From: Henricia sp. BOLD:AAB3569
Taxonomy: Eukaryota > Echinodermata > Asteroidea > Spinulosida > Echinasteridae
Length of the DNA: 64,000 bases
Direction of reading: 5' to 3'
Assembly (NCBI GenBank): GCA_037783545.1
Contig: JBBELK010000311.1
Location: 620,001 to 684,000 of the forward strand
The notes beneath the pieces were generated by a model. It was not told where the DNA came from, ran no database searches, and was given only the letters and a program-made list of their open reading frames with translations. Positions within the stretch are counted from its first letter, which is position 1, and every line of letters begins with the position of its first letter. This document shows positions 25,775 to 36,743 of this stretch, piece after piece. A program made the position numbers and the translations under genes.

Positions 25775-25900
25775 GTTGTAGTCGAGTACATTTTTGTGAG
25801 TACGAGTACAAGGAAATGTTTTTTTATGAGTACGAGTACTTTTTTATGAGTACAAGTACGAGTACATTTTCATGAGTACGAGTGCGAGTACGAGTATTTT
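25775..25900. repeat. GAGTAC minisatellite
   Basis: Irregular repeats of gtacgagtac with T-runs between them, next to the three hairpin copies that close the 20-25.8 kb array. Confidence 0.6.
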
Positions 25901-27340
25901 TTTCCCACAAATAATTATGGGTATGTGTCGGTTCCTTGAGTTGTTTTTATGAGACTAGTATGAAGTTTTCCGGTTAGAAACATACAGACGTACATTGCAG
26001 AATTCCAGCTGGCAAGTTTTAAATTAAACTGTACATAAAAAAGTATGCATACATGTACATGTAGAGCTGCGTAACACATTTTTGCAGTTAAAGGAGCGTG
26101 TTCAGATCACAAAAATTGACGCCACCCCTCTCCACGTGCCTCATTTGTGTTAAGTTATGATACACTGCATGTTGTATTTTTCTCATAAGCATTCTGAAAT
26201 TGTATGCTATTTTCCAGAATATTGTAAAAAAAACAATGTGTCCACATTTGTATCAAGATAATTCACCCCGGCCGTCCCAGGGTAATTTATCCCTGAACAA
26301 ATCACCTGATCTTACTACAAAAAAAAAACACCATCAATGTTTCGTATGGGCCAATTTGTCCAGAGAATAAATCTACATGTGTAGGCGCCCTGCTTCTTCC
26401 ACATCCAATGTGAAGATTGAATTGCATTTGTGTATCCGCAAAGTTTCACGACACACCATGTTAACTTTAGTATAATTCACATTGAAACATCCAAGCAGAT
26501 CTTATTACTTTTTGAGAAACAGAGGACTTTGTTTAGCTTCAGTTTGACAAAAATTCCAAAGACTTTCAGGTAGAGTGCAGCATGCACTCAAGTCCATTGT
26601 GCATACAACATACACAACATTCGTCACTCTACGAAGGGTCCCTTCGCAGACGTTAGGTGGAACGCTGCCCTTGTCTGGTTCCCAGACCTAAAGTTTCCGA
26701 TTATTTGATCACCGCTACCAACCGTTTACCATTACCAACTCAACTCGCACCAACTCGACCACTGTGCGTACTCAATGCACACCGGTCGAGTTGGTTTAAC
26801 GGCGAGTTGGGATACGGGAACCCGTCTAATAGTTTACATGCATGAGTTTACCCCTAGGGGTGCACCCAAGTAAATAGGCAGAGATCCGTGCGCCGAGCTC
26901 ATGAATAATTTGTATGCCCTCAAATTCTTTTATATTAGAGAGAATTGCGAGCTGAATGAGTGTGGTCTTGTGTAGAATATGACTACATTGTATCGCCGCG
27001 ATGTAGGTTTTTTTTTTTCTTCCAACTACAAACATTTTAGACACTGTAGCTCCTAAAAGTGGCCCTATTTTGCCCAGTAGTATGTGCCTTTGTTCCAAAA
27101 TGGACGCTGGTCCGTTTAGCAATTTTCACTGTTGCAGGGATAGTTTTGTTTCAAGTGGAAATTAGGGAATAAAAATGACGGATTACCCTCATAAAATTGA
27201 ACAGAATTGAAAAGATGAGACTTCAATTAGTATTTTGGTTGTTGTCCTGAGAAGCTGAGAGAGTTGTGAGTATTTTTAAATGATTTTTGAAAATGGGGCA
27301 TTTAGCATTGGTTTCTATGGGAGCCCTATTTACTGGTGTG
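25900..27340. other. No gene seen
   Basis: Intergenic. 26087-26115 matches the left end (TTAAAGGAGCGTG) of the element at 32728-33085 without its right end. 26700-26830 has an inverted accaactcgac / gtcgagttgg pair. Confidence 0.4.
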
Positions 27341-27418
27341 CAACCCTAGAACTATGGGGGATACCATCCCCCATAGCTGATTTCGTTTTTTACCAATATG
27401 GCGGCGCCTGAAGTTTAA

Positions 27419-27702
27419 GATCGGACAGAAAAGTTTTTGGCTAGCGCAATAATCCGCTGCCCAATCGCCACAAAACTCTCTTAAAATAATGTTGAAAATC
27501 CGGCTTTTACCGAATGCCTGAATCATGCATGTTGACGCATCGCACATGTACCCGTTGATTTTCAACATAATTTTAAGATAATTTAATGGACAAATAGTAC
27601 CGAAATTCCGTAGATACACGCAAGATGTGTGTCTCAAGAGCTATCAGACGGAGTTTGGTGGCAGCGGATTATTGCGCTAGCCAAAAACGTTTCTGTCCGA
27701 TC
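27419..27702. mobile_element. 284-bp palindromic MITE, TTAA-flanked, nested
   Basis: Begins GATCGGACAGAAAAG, ends TTTCTGTCCGATC; inverted ends run about 45 bp (tttttggctagcgcaataat). TTAA at 27415-27418 and 27703-27706. The host's right end shows the uninterrupted form (aagtttaaagat), so the insertion is exact with TTAA duplication. Confidence 0.75.
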
Positions 27703-27857
27703 TTAAAGATGTTATGCCGTGGAGAGATGAAATTACCAAAATTACACATTAAACCATTAAATACATAGGAAATTCCACGGAATCGTGACGTCACTTTACG
27801 GACGCGTCCTGCCGACGGCTGTTTCTTGTTTCTACAACGTGGCGTTTTGCAACACCA

Positions 27858-28060
27858 TGTCGACAAGTGACTCCAGTGTTGACGTTTTTTCCGATGAAGA
27901 TAGCGATGTTTTTTTCTTGCTCATCGCATCGAATTTCCTACGGTTGAACCGTATCAGTTTGAGCTGGAATTAATCGAGGAAGAAATCCGAGAACAACGCG
28001 AATCCGGTCATGCCGGTGTTCCAATCGACGACCGAAGTCGGCAACAGGACACTGCCTCGG
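27858..28060 (+). pseudogene. Frameshifted coding-like fragment inside the transposon
   Basis: Plus strand: MSTSDSSVDVFSDEDSDV, then a frame change at a run of seven T, then AHRIEFPTVEPYQFELE and LIEEEIREQRESGHAGV. The acidic serine-rich start plus a PYxFE motif is reminiscent of small transposon-linked proteins, but I do not recognise the family. It could be a captured host exon or a relic of the element's own gene. Confidence 0.35.
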
Positions 28061-29394
28061 TACTGCCTCGTCTTTCTTTTTTTTTCTCTCAACTTTTTCT
28101 CAACCCTTTTTCGTCAATAATTATTTTGTCCGTGGAGGTTTTCATGGCAAATGTACCTTGTTTGTTTGAGCCGATTGCCTAATTTTTTAGACCATGTAGG
28201 CCTAAATGTGGAATTTATATTCATCCTTTTCTGGCGCGGCCGAAACTGCAAGTCCGTGCCGTGTAAAACTTTCCATCACGGTACGTTGTTGAGGCGAAAA
28301 CCAAACCCTAAAATCTCTGTTTGATGTAAAAACTTAGACCTGTTCTTTCCTCTTCATTTGATACTTGTGGATGTTAAATTTAATCCCAACACAGAACATT
28401 TATCAAGCAGTATTTTGGGGGAGTTTTGTGATGTGACTGTGTCAAGAATGCAATTCACAAAGCACTCGGTACGGTACTGATGAATGTGCACAGTGAGGTG
28501 TCCGTTCGCTGCTCCTAAAAAATAATCCCGGCCATAGCGGTGGGATCAAGACCAAACACAGGTTTCCTCTCACACAATGTGTGCGGCACCAGACTATTGT
28601 ATTGGCGCGGAGTGATATCGTGCGCCAGCCGGAACTATTTTTTATGGGCTAAAAACATGTCCGTAAAATGACATCACGAATTGGGCCAAATCTGTTTGCT
28701 GCCCGCAGCGGCGGGATTTCGACAGTTTCCAGAAAAGAGGAAAATCATGGGTTGGAAATAAGCCTAAATTTTCACTTTTTTAATTAATATAAAATGTAAA
28801 ACGAAATAAGATATCAATAATTAATATATCAAAGAATAAAAAAATGCAAAAATAAATATAATTCATCTCTCCACAGCATATTATCTTTAAACTTCAGGCG
28901 CCGCAATATTGGTAAAAAACGAAATCAGCTATTGGGGATACATGTAGGTATCCCCCATAGTTCTAGGGGTAGCATGAGTTCACAAATTTTATGACCTCGG
29001 CGAGGCAGATCTTCCCAAGATTTGGTCGAGATTGGAAGTTTTGTGCGAAAATTTTAATTTGGTGCTTGAACTTTCTTAGTGGTTGCTACTGAAATACAAC
29101 AGACAAGTAAATTAAATAGTCCCATTCTGTGGTCAAATACTACCGGTACGCGGGCTCTGTATGCTTGGCCACAGGGACGTATATAGACCTTTCGCGAACA
29201 ACTCCGATCACGAGTGCTTTTAAACTAGGCCTACACAGTTTCAGAAGCCGTAACTCACACTATATTACCTTTAGTACCCTAAAAAGATGTGCATTAGGTA
29301 GGCAGTAGGGTATCGTACGATGTCTACTTTCCGAGAAAATACAGCGGGAATTCCACCCAACTTTCGCCTTTTTCGAGCAGTACTCCATGCATCG

Positions 29395-29525
29395 AACTGC
29401 ACACACTGCCAAGGTGCCGCAGCCGGATTCGAACCCGCAACCCCAATAGTTTTCACCCATGGTCATGATTGATGGTCATGGTGGTTGCGAGTCAATGACC
29501 CAAACCACTCGGCCACGGTACCCCA
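29395..29525 (-). mobile_element. SINE, tRNA-like head only
   Basis: Minus-strand head of the 19846-20180 SINE family: ggggtaccgtggccgagtgg, with B box gggttcgaatcc. The body is missing. Confidence 0.6.
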
Positions 29526-29529
29526 AATT

Positions 29530-30640
29530 AGTCTAAGTTTTAATCAAAGCTAAAGAAACATAAGTCATACCATGGAGGAAGTGTCATACCCATCCAGTTC
29601 GTCCTCAAATCAACATTCGGTTTCTTTCAATTTTTCATGCAAAATGTGGAGAGTACGAATTTTGTTCGGACAAGATGCGATGCACGCAGAACTTAACTAC
29701 GTGTACTATACCATACTCAGTCACTAGTGTACTCGCGGTCGATATATGCGCGCGCTTGGTAAACTTCCGTGTTTGGGCTATTCCACTTTGTTCAGAGGTA
29801 CATAATTCTGATAAACTTATTTGGACTACTCCACTAGCACTTTATGATATCCGGGTTTGTGGTTTGTTATTTAGGGATTAAAAGTGGGCTTGAACGGTCT
29901 GTACGTTTAAAACCGGATAGGGGCCTGGACGCTGATAACGGCCCAAGCCAAAGGCGCGGGCCATTATCAAGACCTGCCAAACCCTTTTTTTTGTGTAAAT
30001 CGGTAAAACTCACCCTTGAAAACAAAACCTTTAACAAAAAAAGTAATCTTATTCGTACATTGTACGTTTATTAACGTTTTAAAACTGTAGGGGAAAACGT
30101 TATCGGATTGTTACAGAACAAGACATTTCGAGTCACACTTGTACTTCCGGAGACCAGTCAGGGAAAGGCAACGGGGTTTTAACGCCTGGGACGATGGTTG
30201 AATGGTTTGAATGGTTGAATGATTAAATGGTTTATTAACCTCTGCGACCCCAGCATGGGGTATGAAAGCCAGCTTAAAATACAAAACTGTTTAGCTAAGT
30301 AACTATAAAACAAATAAAATTAAAAATAGAACATTAATTATCAGAACTAGAAACTAAAATAAAATACAATTTAAACATGAGCTTAAAATAAAATAATAAA
30401 AAATAAAAGACTTTAAATAGTGGAAGCTAAATGCAAACTACATGTAAGAGAGGGAGGTTTAGATGCACGTAAAACGCGAACGTAAACGTGAAATACTTTG
30501 AGCACCTTTTTCATCATTCTTAGGAAATCTTAGAACAGATGGAAACGAAAAACACACATCTGTGACTTTCGAGGCGAGATAACTTTTTGCTGTGACCAAG
30601 ATTCGAACCCGAGTTCTTAGACTTGTGATATGACCAGTGC
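29530..30640. other. Intergenic; fragment of a dispersed repeat, no gene
   Basis: 29885-29990 repeats the 4810-4960 element (tacgtttaaaaccggatag, aaaggcgcgggccat). 30195-30240 has imperfect tggttgaatgg repeats. Nothing coding recognised. Confidence 0.4.
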
Positions 30641-30644
30641 TGAA

Positions 30645-31240
30645 AGCATTAATTAATCTAAACCTTCCTAATATTTTAGTTGTCACTTTAACGTACCGCG
30701 CTTGTAAGCGCCCAAAACGTCAATAAATGAAAAGGGCATCTTAAATTCTACCGATTCAATGAATAAAATTGAGAAAAAAATTGTCCGATTTTGTCACAAA
30801 CAAATAAAAATGTCTGACCTTTTGTTTCCGGTTTGCAAGTAGCCTACCCATTTACGAGTTGCCAGGCTCAGGCTAAGCGCATCTCCGCAGAAATATTAAC
30901 GCGGCTAAATATATCTCGTTCCATCACTTACACGAAAGTTGCCAACGTTCGCCACTGGTTTCAGTGCTTTTGTGCACTCGTCTATGGAAAGCCGGGTATC
31001 TGTTGTTGGCAAACGTTGCAAACGTTTGCAATGTTCGCAGCCCAGAGTTGAACGTCTGCTTGAACGCTCACTTTAATTCTGGGCAGGACAGAAAATCGCA
31101 AATTAAAGTCGTCTGAAGCCGACTCAAGTGGTTTTGAAAACGGCTATAATGCAATGTATTCGCGTCAAATACACGCGCAAAAAAATATCCGTGCCACTTT
31201 CGGACTACCGGCGATGCGCTGCGTGGTTTTTATATTACGT
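30645..31240. repeat. Dispersed repeat, copy 1
   Basis: Blocks gtaagcgcc, gggcatcttaaatt, acaaataaaaatgt and gcgatgcgctgcgtggtttt occur here and, in the same order, at 32515-33365. The second copy is interrupted by the TTAA element at 32728-33085. Confidence 0.55.
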
Positions 31241-31544
31241 CCAGGGTTACCAGTTTATCTCAGAGACGGGTAATAAATGGGAATAAATGGGAATTTCGAA
31301 AGTGGACACCGAATCGGTAAGTGAAACTGCTAATTTTGACGTGCATGGCGTCAAAATGGTACCGAAAAAAGTCCTATTTGTGGTCTCCGGAAGTCGATGA
31401 ATCTGTTCTAGAGGTCAGCTTACATGGTCTATTGCCATGACATTTTTGTTTGCAATTAACATTTTCACATTGCTCCGAACGGTTGCTGAGAAGTGCGCCA
31501 CCAACGCTCTGGGAATGGATTATGGGTCTTAAAGGGAACACCGG

Positions 31545-31758
31545 CTTACTGTTTACATAATGTAGCAATATAGCATCCTTGAGAATAATATTTCGATGGT
31601 TGTTGTGAAAAACAATTATCAAAATGTCACGTAATTAACTAGAGAGACAAATGTTTACATTTGACTTACTGTTTACATAATGTAGCAATATAGCATCCTT
31701 GACAATAATATTTCGATGGTTGTTGTGAACAACAATTATCAAAATGTCACGTAATTAA
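31545..31758. repeat. 120-bp tandem duplication
   Basis: Copy 1 starts at 31545 and copy 2 at 31665, both with cttactgtttacataatgta. They differ at only a couple of bases. Copy 2 is split by the MITE at 31759-31821 and resumes at 31822. Confidence 0.75.
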
Positions 31759-31821
31759 AGGCACAGGCTCGTCCGCAATGCACACATTTGGCGGGCGCGC
31801 ATTGCTGACGAGCCTGTGCCT
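31759..31821. mobile_element. 63-bp MITE with perfect 15-bp TIRs and TTAA target
   Basis: AGGCACAGGCTCGTC at the left, exact inverse GACGAGCCTGTGCCT at the right. TTAA at 31755-31758 and 31822-31825. The tandem copy upstream has a single TTAA (31635-31638) in the same context (gtaattaactagagagac), proving the boundaries and TTAA duplication. A one-ended relative is near 35395-35443. Confidence 0.85.
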
Positions 31822-32317
31822 TTAACTAGAGAGACAAATGTTGAGCTATACGCTTTACCAGCCGTCGCGATGTATTATGTATCAAGTGTTTGTAAATAAA
31901 GGTGGCGTTCGATATGGGTCGACACGTGTTTATCCTCGATTCCTTGTTTTCCCCGACTCATCACACCTTGCATGATCCCTCAGGTCAGCGCTGACTCGAG
32001 GAAGCACATCGAACGCAACGTTTTGGTGTCTTTAGCGCCCTTAATAGGCCTATGCTGTTTTTTTCCTTGTATATTTATCGCCGCGAACGCGAAGCGAAGA
32101 CACGTAAATCTGAGAGATTTTCTCGTCCATATCAACACCCAGAAACCCTTCTTTATGAAATCTGTTGGCAGATTTGTGTACATATTGGAAAATACGGATG
32201 TATATATAGTGTTCGTAGGACACTATTTTCCAACAAGAGAAACCAACCGCGATGACAAAACCAACTCGCACTTCGCGCTGGTTTCTACGGCTGGAAATAC
32301 AACTAACTCACAAGACC

Positions 32318-32362
32318 ACGTGACTTTTTGGAACCAGAATCTGGTTCCGAAAAGTCACGTGA
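32318..32362. other. Long hairpin CACGTGACTTTTTGG...
   Basis: cacgtgactttttggaacca / tggttccgaaaagtcacgtg with one mismatch and a tiny loop. Probably a remnant of a palindromic element. Confidence 0.55.
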
Positions 32363-32514
32363 CCTAGGATTTTTGAAAAATGCTCCAAAACGGCCAAATT
32401 TGACGGCGGCGTTTCAGGATATATCCAATTTACTCTGGTAAGCGCTTCAGAATAATGTATGGGTCTATTTCGAGCCCAAAATAGCCCAACAAAGCGGGTG
32501 TGTCGCTTTTGAAT

Positions 32515-33365
32515 GATCACTTTACCGTACCGCGTTTGTAAGCGCCGAGACGCCAATAAATGGAAAAGGCATCTTAAATTTTACCGATTTAATAAAGAAA
32601 ATAAAGAAAATATTGTCTGAACTTATCAAAAACAAATAAAAATGTTTGACCTTTCGTTTCCGGTTTGCAAGTACCTTTACGAAGTGAGAGGCTCAGCGGC
32701 TTTCCCCATAGAACTTTCATTGTTTAAAGGAGCGTGACCAGAGTTTCTGGAAAATAGTTTTCGATGTAACTTACCAATATTATCAAGTAACTCCCATACA
32801 CACCTCCCATGTCCCAAAAACCCGAAAACATTCCCAATTTCCAGTAAAAAATTTAACAAAACTATCGAGTATGCTTTCAGCGGATAAACGTTGATACTGG
32901 AAAATTAGTTTACAAATAATCGGTGGATTTTCGACGATATCCTCGGAAATATGCGGCCTAGAAGCGCGGGAGTTTCAGTTTCGTAATCAGAAAAATATAA
33001 CGGATGTTATGATATAAAAATCTCATGACCCATAAGGTAAGTCCCCGGGAGTTATGGGTAAAAAACGGGATCTGGTCACACTCCTTTAATGTTTAATTTA
33101 ATTTAATTCGTGTTTAATTTATTTTTATTTTTTCCCACTGAAACTGTATAAAGTGCTGTTTCTCTGCCTGTAAAGTACGATGGTGTGAATGTAATATGTA
33201 TACAAAATTAAAAAAATAAATCTGCGGGTAGGGGTTAAAAGGGCATTAGCGCCTAGCGCACACCCCCTCCGCCCCCACAAAGTACTTTTGAAAACGGCCA
33301 TAATGTACCGTAAATGATTGTGCCACTTGCAAACCAGCGATGCGCTGCGTGGTTTTACGGCGCTC
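32515..33365. repeat. Dispersed repeat, copy 2, interrupted
   Basis: Second copy of 30645-31240; the 358-bp TTAA element sits inside. Confidence 0.5.
32728..33085. mobile_element. 358-bp TTAA-flanked element (AGGAGCGTGACCAGA ends)
   Basis: TTAA at 32724-32727 and 33086-33089. The left end aggagcgtgaccaga and right end tctggtcacactcct are inverted with one mismatch. No coding capacity. Confidence 0.7.
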
Positions 33366-33404
33366 TTTGAGTGCTATGCCACTAAGTCTTGTTCAAGGTA
33401 ATTT

Positions 33405-33625
33405 ATCTCACTAAGTTGACTTACAATGTAGTATAACGTGGATTAAGTCGACTTGGCAAGATGTGTGTTGCCAAGTCGACTTCCTAATTTAATAAGTCGA
33501 CTTGGGGAGATAATTTATGTTGCAAATGTCGACTTTCTGAAATCAATAAGTCTGTTAACAGATCTGTTACACTAACACTAACACGATTTCCCGAGATACC
33601 GAGTTAACAGATCTGTTATACACTA
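33405..33625. repeat. AAGTCGACTT palindrome cluster and GTTAACAGATCTGTTA repeats
   Basis: Three to four aagtcgactt palindromes or near-palindromes lie in 33425-33535, with gagataattta at both ends in inverted form. Then gttaacagatctgtta occurs twice (about 33546 and 33603), each followed by cactaacac. Confidence 0.55.
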
Positions 33626-33682
33626 ACACTTTCACGTAACAGACATAGAAATACGCCCTCACTGCAATTTGCGTTTCTGCAT

Positions 33683-34435
33683 ATAGCCTTGTCCAAGTCT
33701 ATGGCATGAGCGACCTCTCGCGATAAACTGTAGCCAGCGACTATAGGCTGGTTACCGGAATATGTTTGGTCTGAATTCCAGACTTGCACGCGCGAGGCTA
33801 GATTGGTTCCCGATCCCTATAGATTGGTTCGCTTATTGCGAAAATATGAATATGTGGACGGGAACCAGTCTAGCGCGAGGCTAAATCATAGCCTTGTAGT
33901 TGTAGCTGTACACGATGTGTTATGTGTTTCTTTATATCTGCGTTGGAAATCGACGCAATTACTTATGCGAAACCCGAGTGGTTATAAATATTCATATCTT
34001 ACATAACATCCAATCAGAGCTCACTATTTTGACCCTCGGGTCAAATAGTGCGTGTGACCGGTTTGTAAGCATACTAGTAAACGTTTGTCCGTCGTACATA
34101 AATATACAGTATGTATAATGCGACATCAACACGTAGTGTTACAACTGAGGAAATCAACGGTCGTTTGAATTATGCAGCCGACAAATTGCATAATAATGAC
34201 TTTCACGAAGACCAGAAGATAGCCCTCACATATGACGTGTCTGTGAACTTGCCAAGTGTCTGTGAACTTGCCATACGTACGAAAAATCTGCTATTTTTCA
34301 AACAGAACCGTATTGTTCTGTCAAAAAACCGTTAACCAATGAGCTTTTACGTCTCGGCGCTCTCTTTGAAAAATTAGCATAAAGGTCCACGCCCATAAAA
34401 CACGTCGAGTACAGAAAGAACAAGGCTATGATTTA
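33683..34435. mobile_element. hAT-like element, incomplete relative of 42886-43758
   Basis: Left end TAGCCTTGTCCAAG matches that element's TIR. The interior shares ttggaaatcgacgcaatta, ttataaatattcatatctta and tacaactgaggaaatcaacg. The right end is not preserved. Confidence 0.6.
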
Positions 34436-34439
34436 GCCT

Positions 34440-35570
34440 CGCGCGTGTAAGTCTGGATATCAGACCAATAACTAGACTGGTTCCCGCTCCACATATTCCA
34501 CATACAACGACTGAATATGAGGACCGGCTACTGTCGTGTTGAAAATAGCACTTTAAGCATTACGTCATGCATTTAATTTAAGGAGCACATGACCGTTAAT
34601 TTTCAAAGCGCGCTGCGCGCTATATGGCATGTGTGTACAACAATTTGAAAGGGGTTATTCCTTATTTGACCAATACAAATTTAATATATTAACCTTAAGA
34701 TATTAAATATGCCCCTTTTAATATACATGTAGGCTAGCATCAACAAGAGAATTCAAACCTTGTCTGCATCACCCAGTGAGCTCCTACGGTTACCGTAACT
34801 ATAGCCACTGCGTAGTTTTAAATCCGTGGCATCACCATAAATACACACGCAGCGGCACGCGTACGTGCACGCGACGTCAATTCAAATTCTCAAAACACAG
34901 ACGAATTATACCCGACGATTAACGGTAACGTCCAGACGACCGGACGTGCATTCGGGTAACTTCGGGAACCTTCGGAAAAAGGAGGAATTCCTCCTGTTTT
35001 ACAATTGCGGAATTGGCGGCTGTCGGACGCGATATTTTTGTCCGTACCACATATTCGCTATGGGGCTTCATCGAGGTGTCTGATTGGTGCATCGTAAATG
35101 AATATTCATTTTTCTATATAGCGCCTTCAAGAGTTAAAGGATATAAGAAAGAAAATTGAAGGGTTTGTCGAGTCGTTTGGTAGACTATTGAGGAAAGAGT
35201 GTGGTATGATGTGGGGTTATGTTGAGGTAGTTATCGACAAAACACATCAGTATGCAACATATGCATAGGGGTTAAACCAATCAGAAGCAATGTTCGCTAA
35301 ACAGCGGTACGGAAAAAAATATATCGCCTGCCGGACCTTAAATTCAGTCTAGTCAAACACGCAGCTCCATGCCTTCGCTATGGAGCTGCGTATTGCGTGG
35401 CACACATTTGGCGGGCGCGCATTGCCGACGAGCCTGTGCCTTTAAGCAGCGCCATGAAATTGATCCCAGACAAGAGGGCTGCCCTAAAGGGTCCCCAAAA
35501 TCGAGATAGATCAGCTCATGGTTCAACCTTATGAAGCCTATTGAGCTCGTGCCAATGACGTCATTTTGGG
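34440..35570. other. No gene seen; MITE fragments
   Basis: Includes a one-ended AGGCACAGGCTCGTC relative ending at 35443 (gacgagcctgtgcctttaa) and a ggagctgcgt hairpin at 35360-35395. Confidence 0.4.
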
Positions 35571-35596
35571 AGTAAAACAATGCCGCGTCGTTGTGG

Positions 35597-35720
35597 AAGC
35601 AATGTGCGTGCGCGTTGTGTGTGTCCATAGCGCGCGTAACGCGCTATGCTGAGGCTCCCATTGGTGAACTAAACCGCGTTACGCCAACCAGAGACGCACA
35701 CAACGCGCACGCACAATGAC
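35597..35720. mobile_element. Short TIR element, GTGCGTGCGCGTTGTGTG ends
   Basis: aatgtgcgtgcgcgttgtgt on the left and acacaacgcgcacgcacaat on the right, about 120 bp overall. Confidence 0.5.
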
Positions 35721-35726
35721 TCGGCA

Positions 35727-36242
35727 GTAGGGGCGTTCGAGACGCTTACACCGGGTAACGGGGGGTAGTACACCGGGGAAGCCCCCAGAAGATGCAAAAC
35801 GAACGACACAGGGTCTCGCTTTGAATTCTTGGAACACGTGGTCAAAGGTTGTTGCCGGGTGGCGCTTTATAAACGCCGTTATCGTTTGACTCAGGATGAA
35901 AAATGAAGCCGGCGCCACGCAAACATAGAAGCCCTAAAGTACCGAAATAAACTTAGTCAATGCCCACAGACATCTACTGATTCAGCAATGTATTTACGGC
36001 CCTATTCCCTCCTATTCCGTGTCATAAATAAGTGTTTTTCTTTGTACTCACGTCGCGATTCCAAACTGTCCGCCATGTTTTACTACTCGCGGTTACAAGA
36101 CGACGTCATTACACCAGAGACCCAGCCGCGAGCTCGGGTAGTGGTGGCTGCCACCGGAGCAGACTCGTATAGCACGTAATGGCTAAAAGAACGCTCCGGT
36201 GTAAGTTGGCGTTACCCGGTGTCAGCATCTGGAACGCCCCTA
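35727..36242. mobile_element. 516-bp TIR element, TAGGGGCGTTC ends
   Basis: taggggcgttcgagacgctt on the left; the right end ...catctggaacgcccctag is inverted, with acaccgggtaacg / cgttacccggtgt continuing the repeat. No gene inside. Confidence 0.6.
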
Positions 36243-36743
36243 GTATTTGACTCCCAAAATGGCATATTCGCACGTGTTCGAAAGGGGTCAATATACTGGA
36301 AATTTGTCACAATCCCAGGTATTATATACACTGGTACACTTTCTGTAGTGACGTTGTGCCTAGCTGCCACATGCTCCCAATGACCCACCTCGAAAATAGA
36401 GCTAGATCAATTCGTATTTGGCCGGATGAAAGCTGTCGTTGTTCACAATACATTGGACTATACTTTCAGTATAGGTTTCATGGAAGTGCCTCGAGGACCG
36501 ATCTAGCTAAGTTTTTTGTCTTTCTTTTTTTTTCTTGGGAGGGGTTGGCTTTCCCATGGTCCTCTTGACCACACTATTACTACTATGCGCCTGGCAGACG
36601 TCCGTTTGCTTATGCCACGCTCATTAATCAGCTATATACACATTACTGTACACATATAAATAGGTTACCATTTCAGCTAGACCGAACTCCATGGGCTACC
36701 GGTCTCCGACTGGGAACACGTCGTATGGCTCGATCCACAGAAG

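Larger units (their letters stand above)
27343..28968. mobile_element. 1.6 kb TIR DNA transposon carrying a nested MITE
   Basis: The ends are inverted copies of about 80-110 bp: ctagaactatgggggatacc on the left, ggtatcccccatagttctag on the right, both continuing with gctgatttcgttttttacca and aagtttaa. No convincing target duplication. A 284-bp MITE (27419-27702) interrupts the left end. The interior holds a frameshifted coding-like stretch at 27858-28060. A segment at 28660-28730 is also found inverted at 9005-9085. Confidence 0.7.

Noticed and set aside
31972..32367. 131-codon plus-strand open frame
   Set aside because: Ends in a hairpin repeat; no domain or splice context seen.
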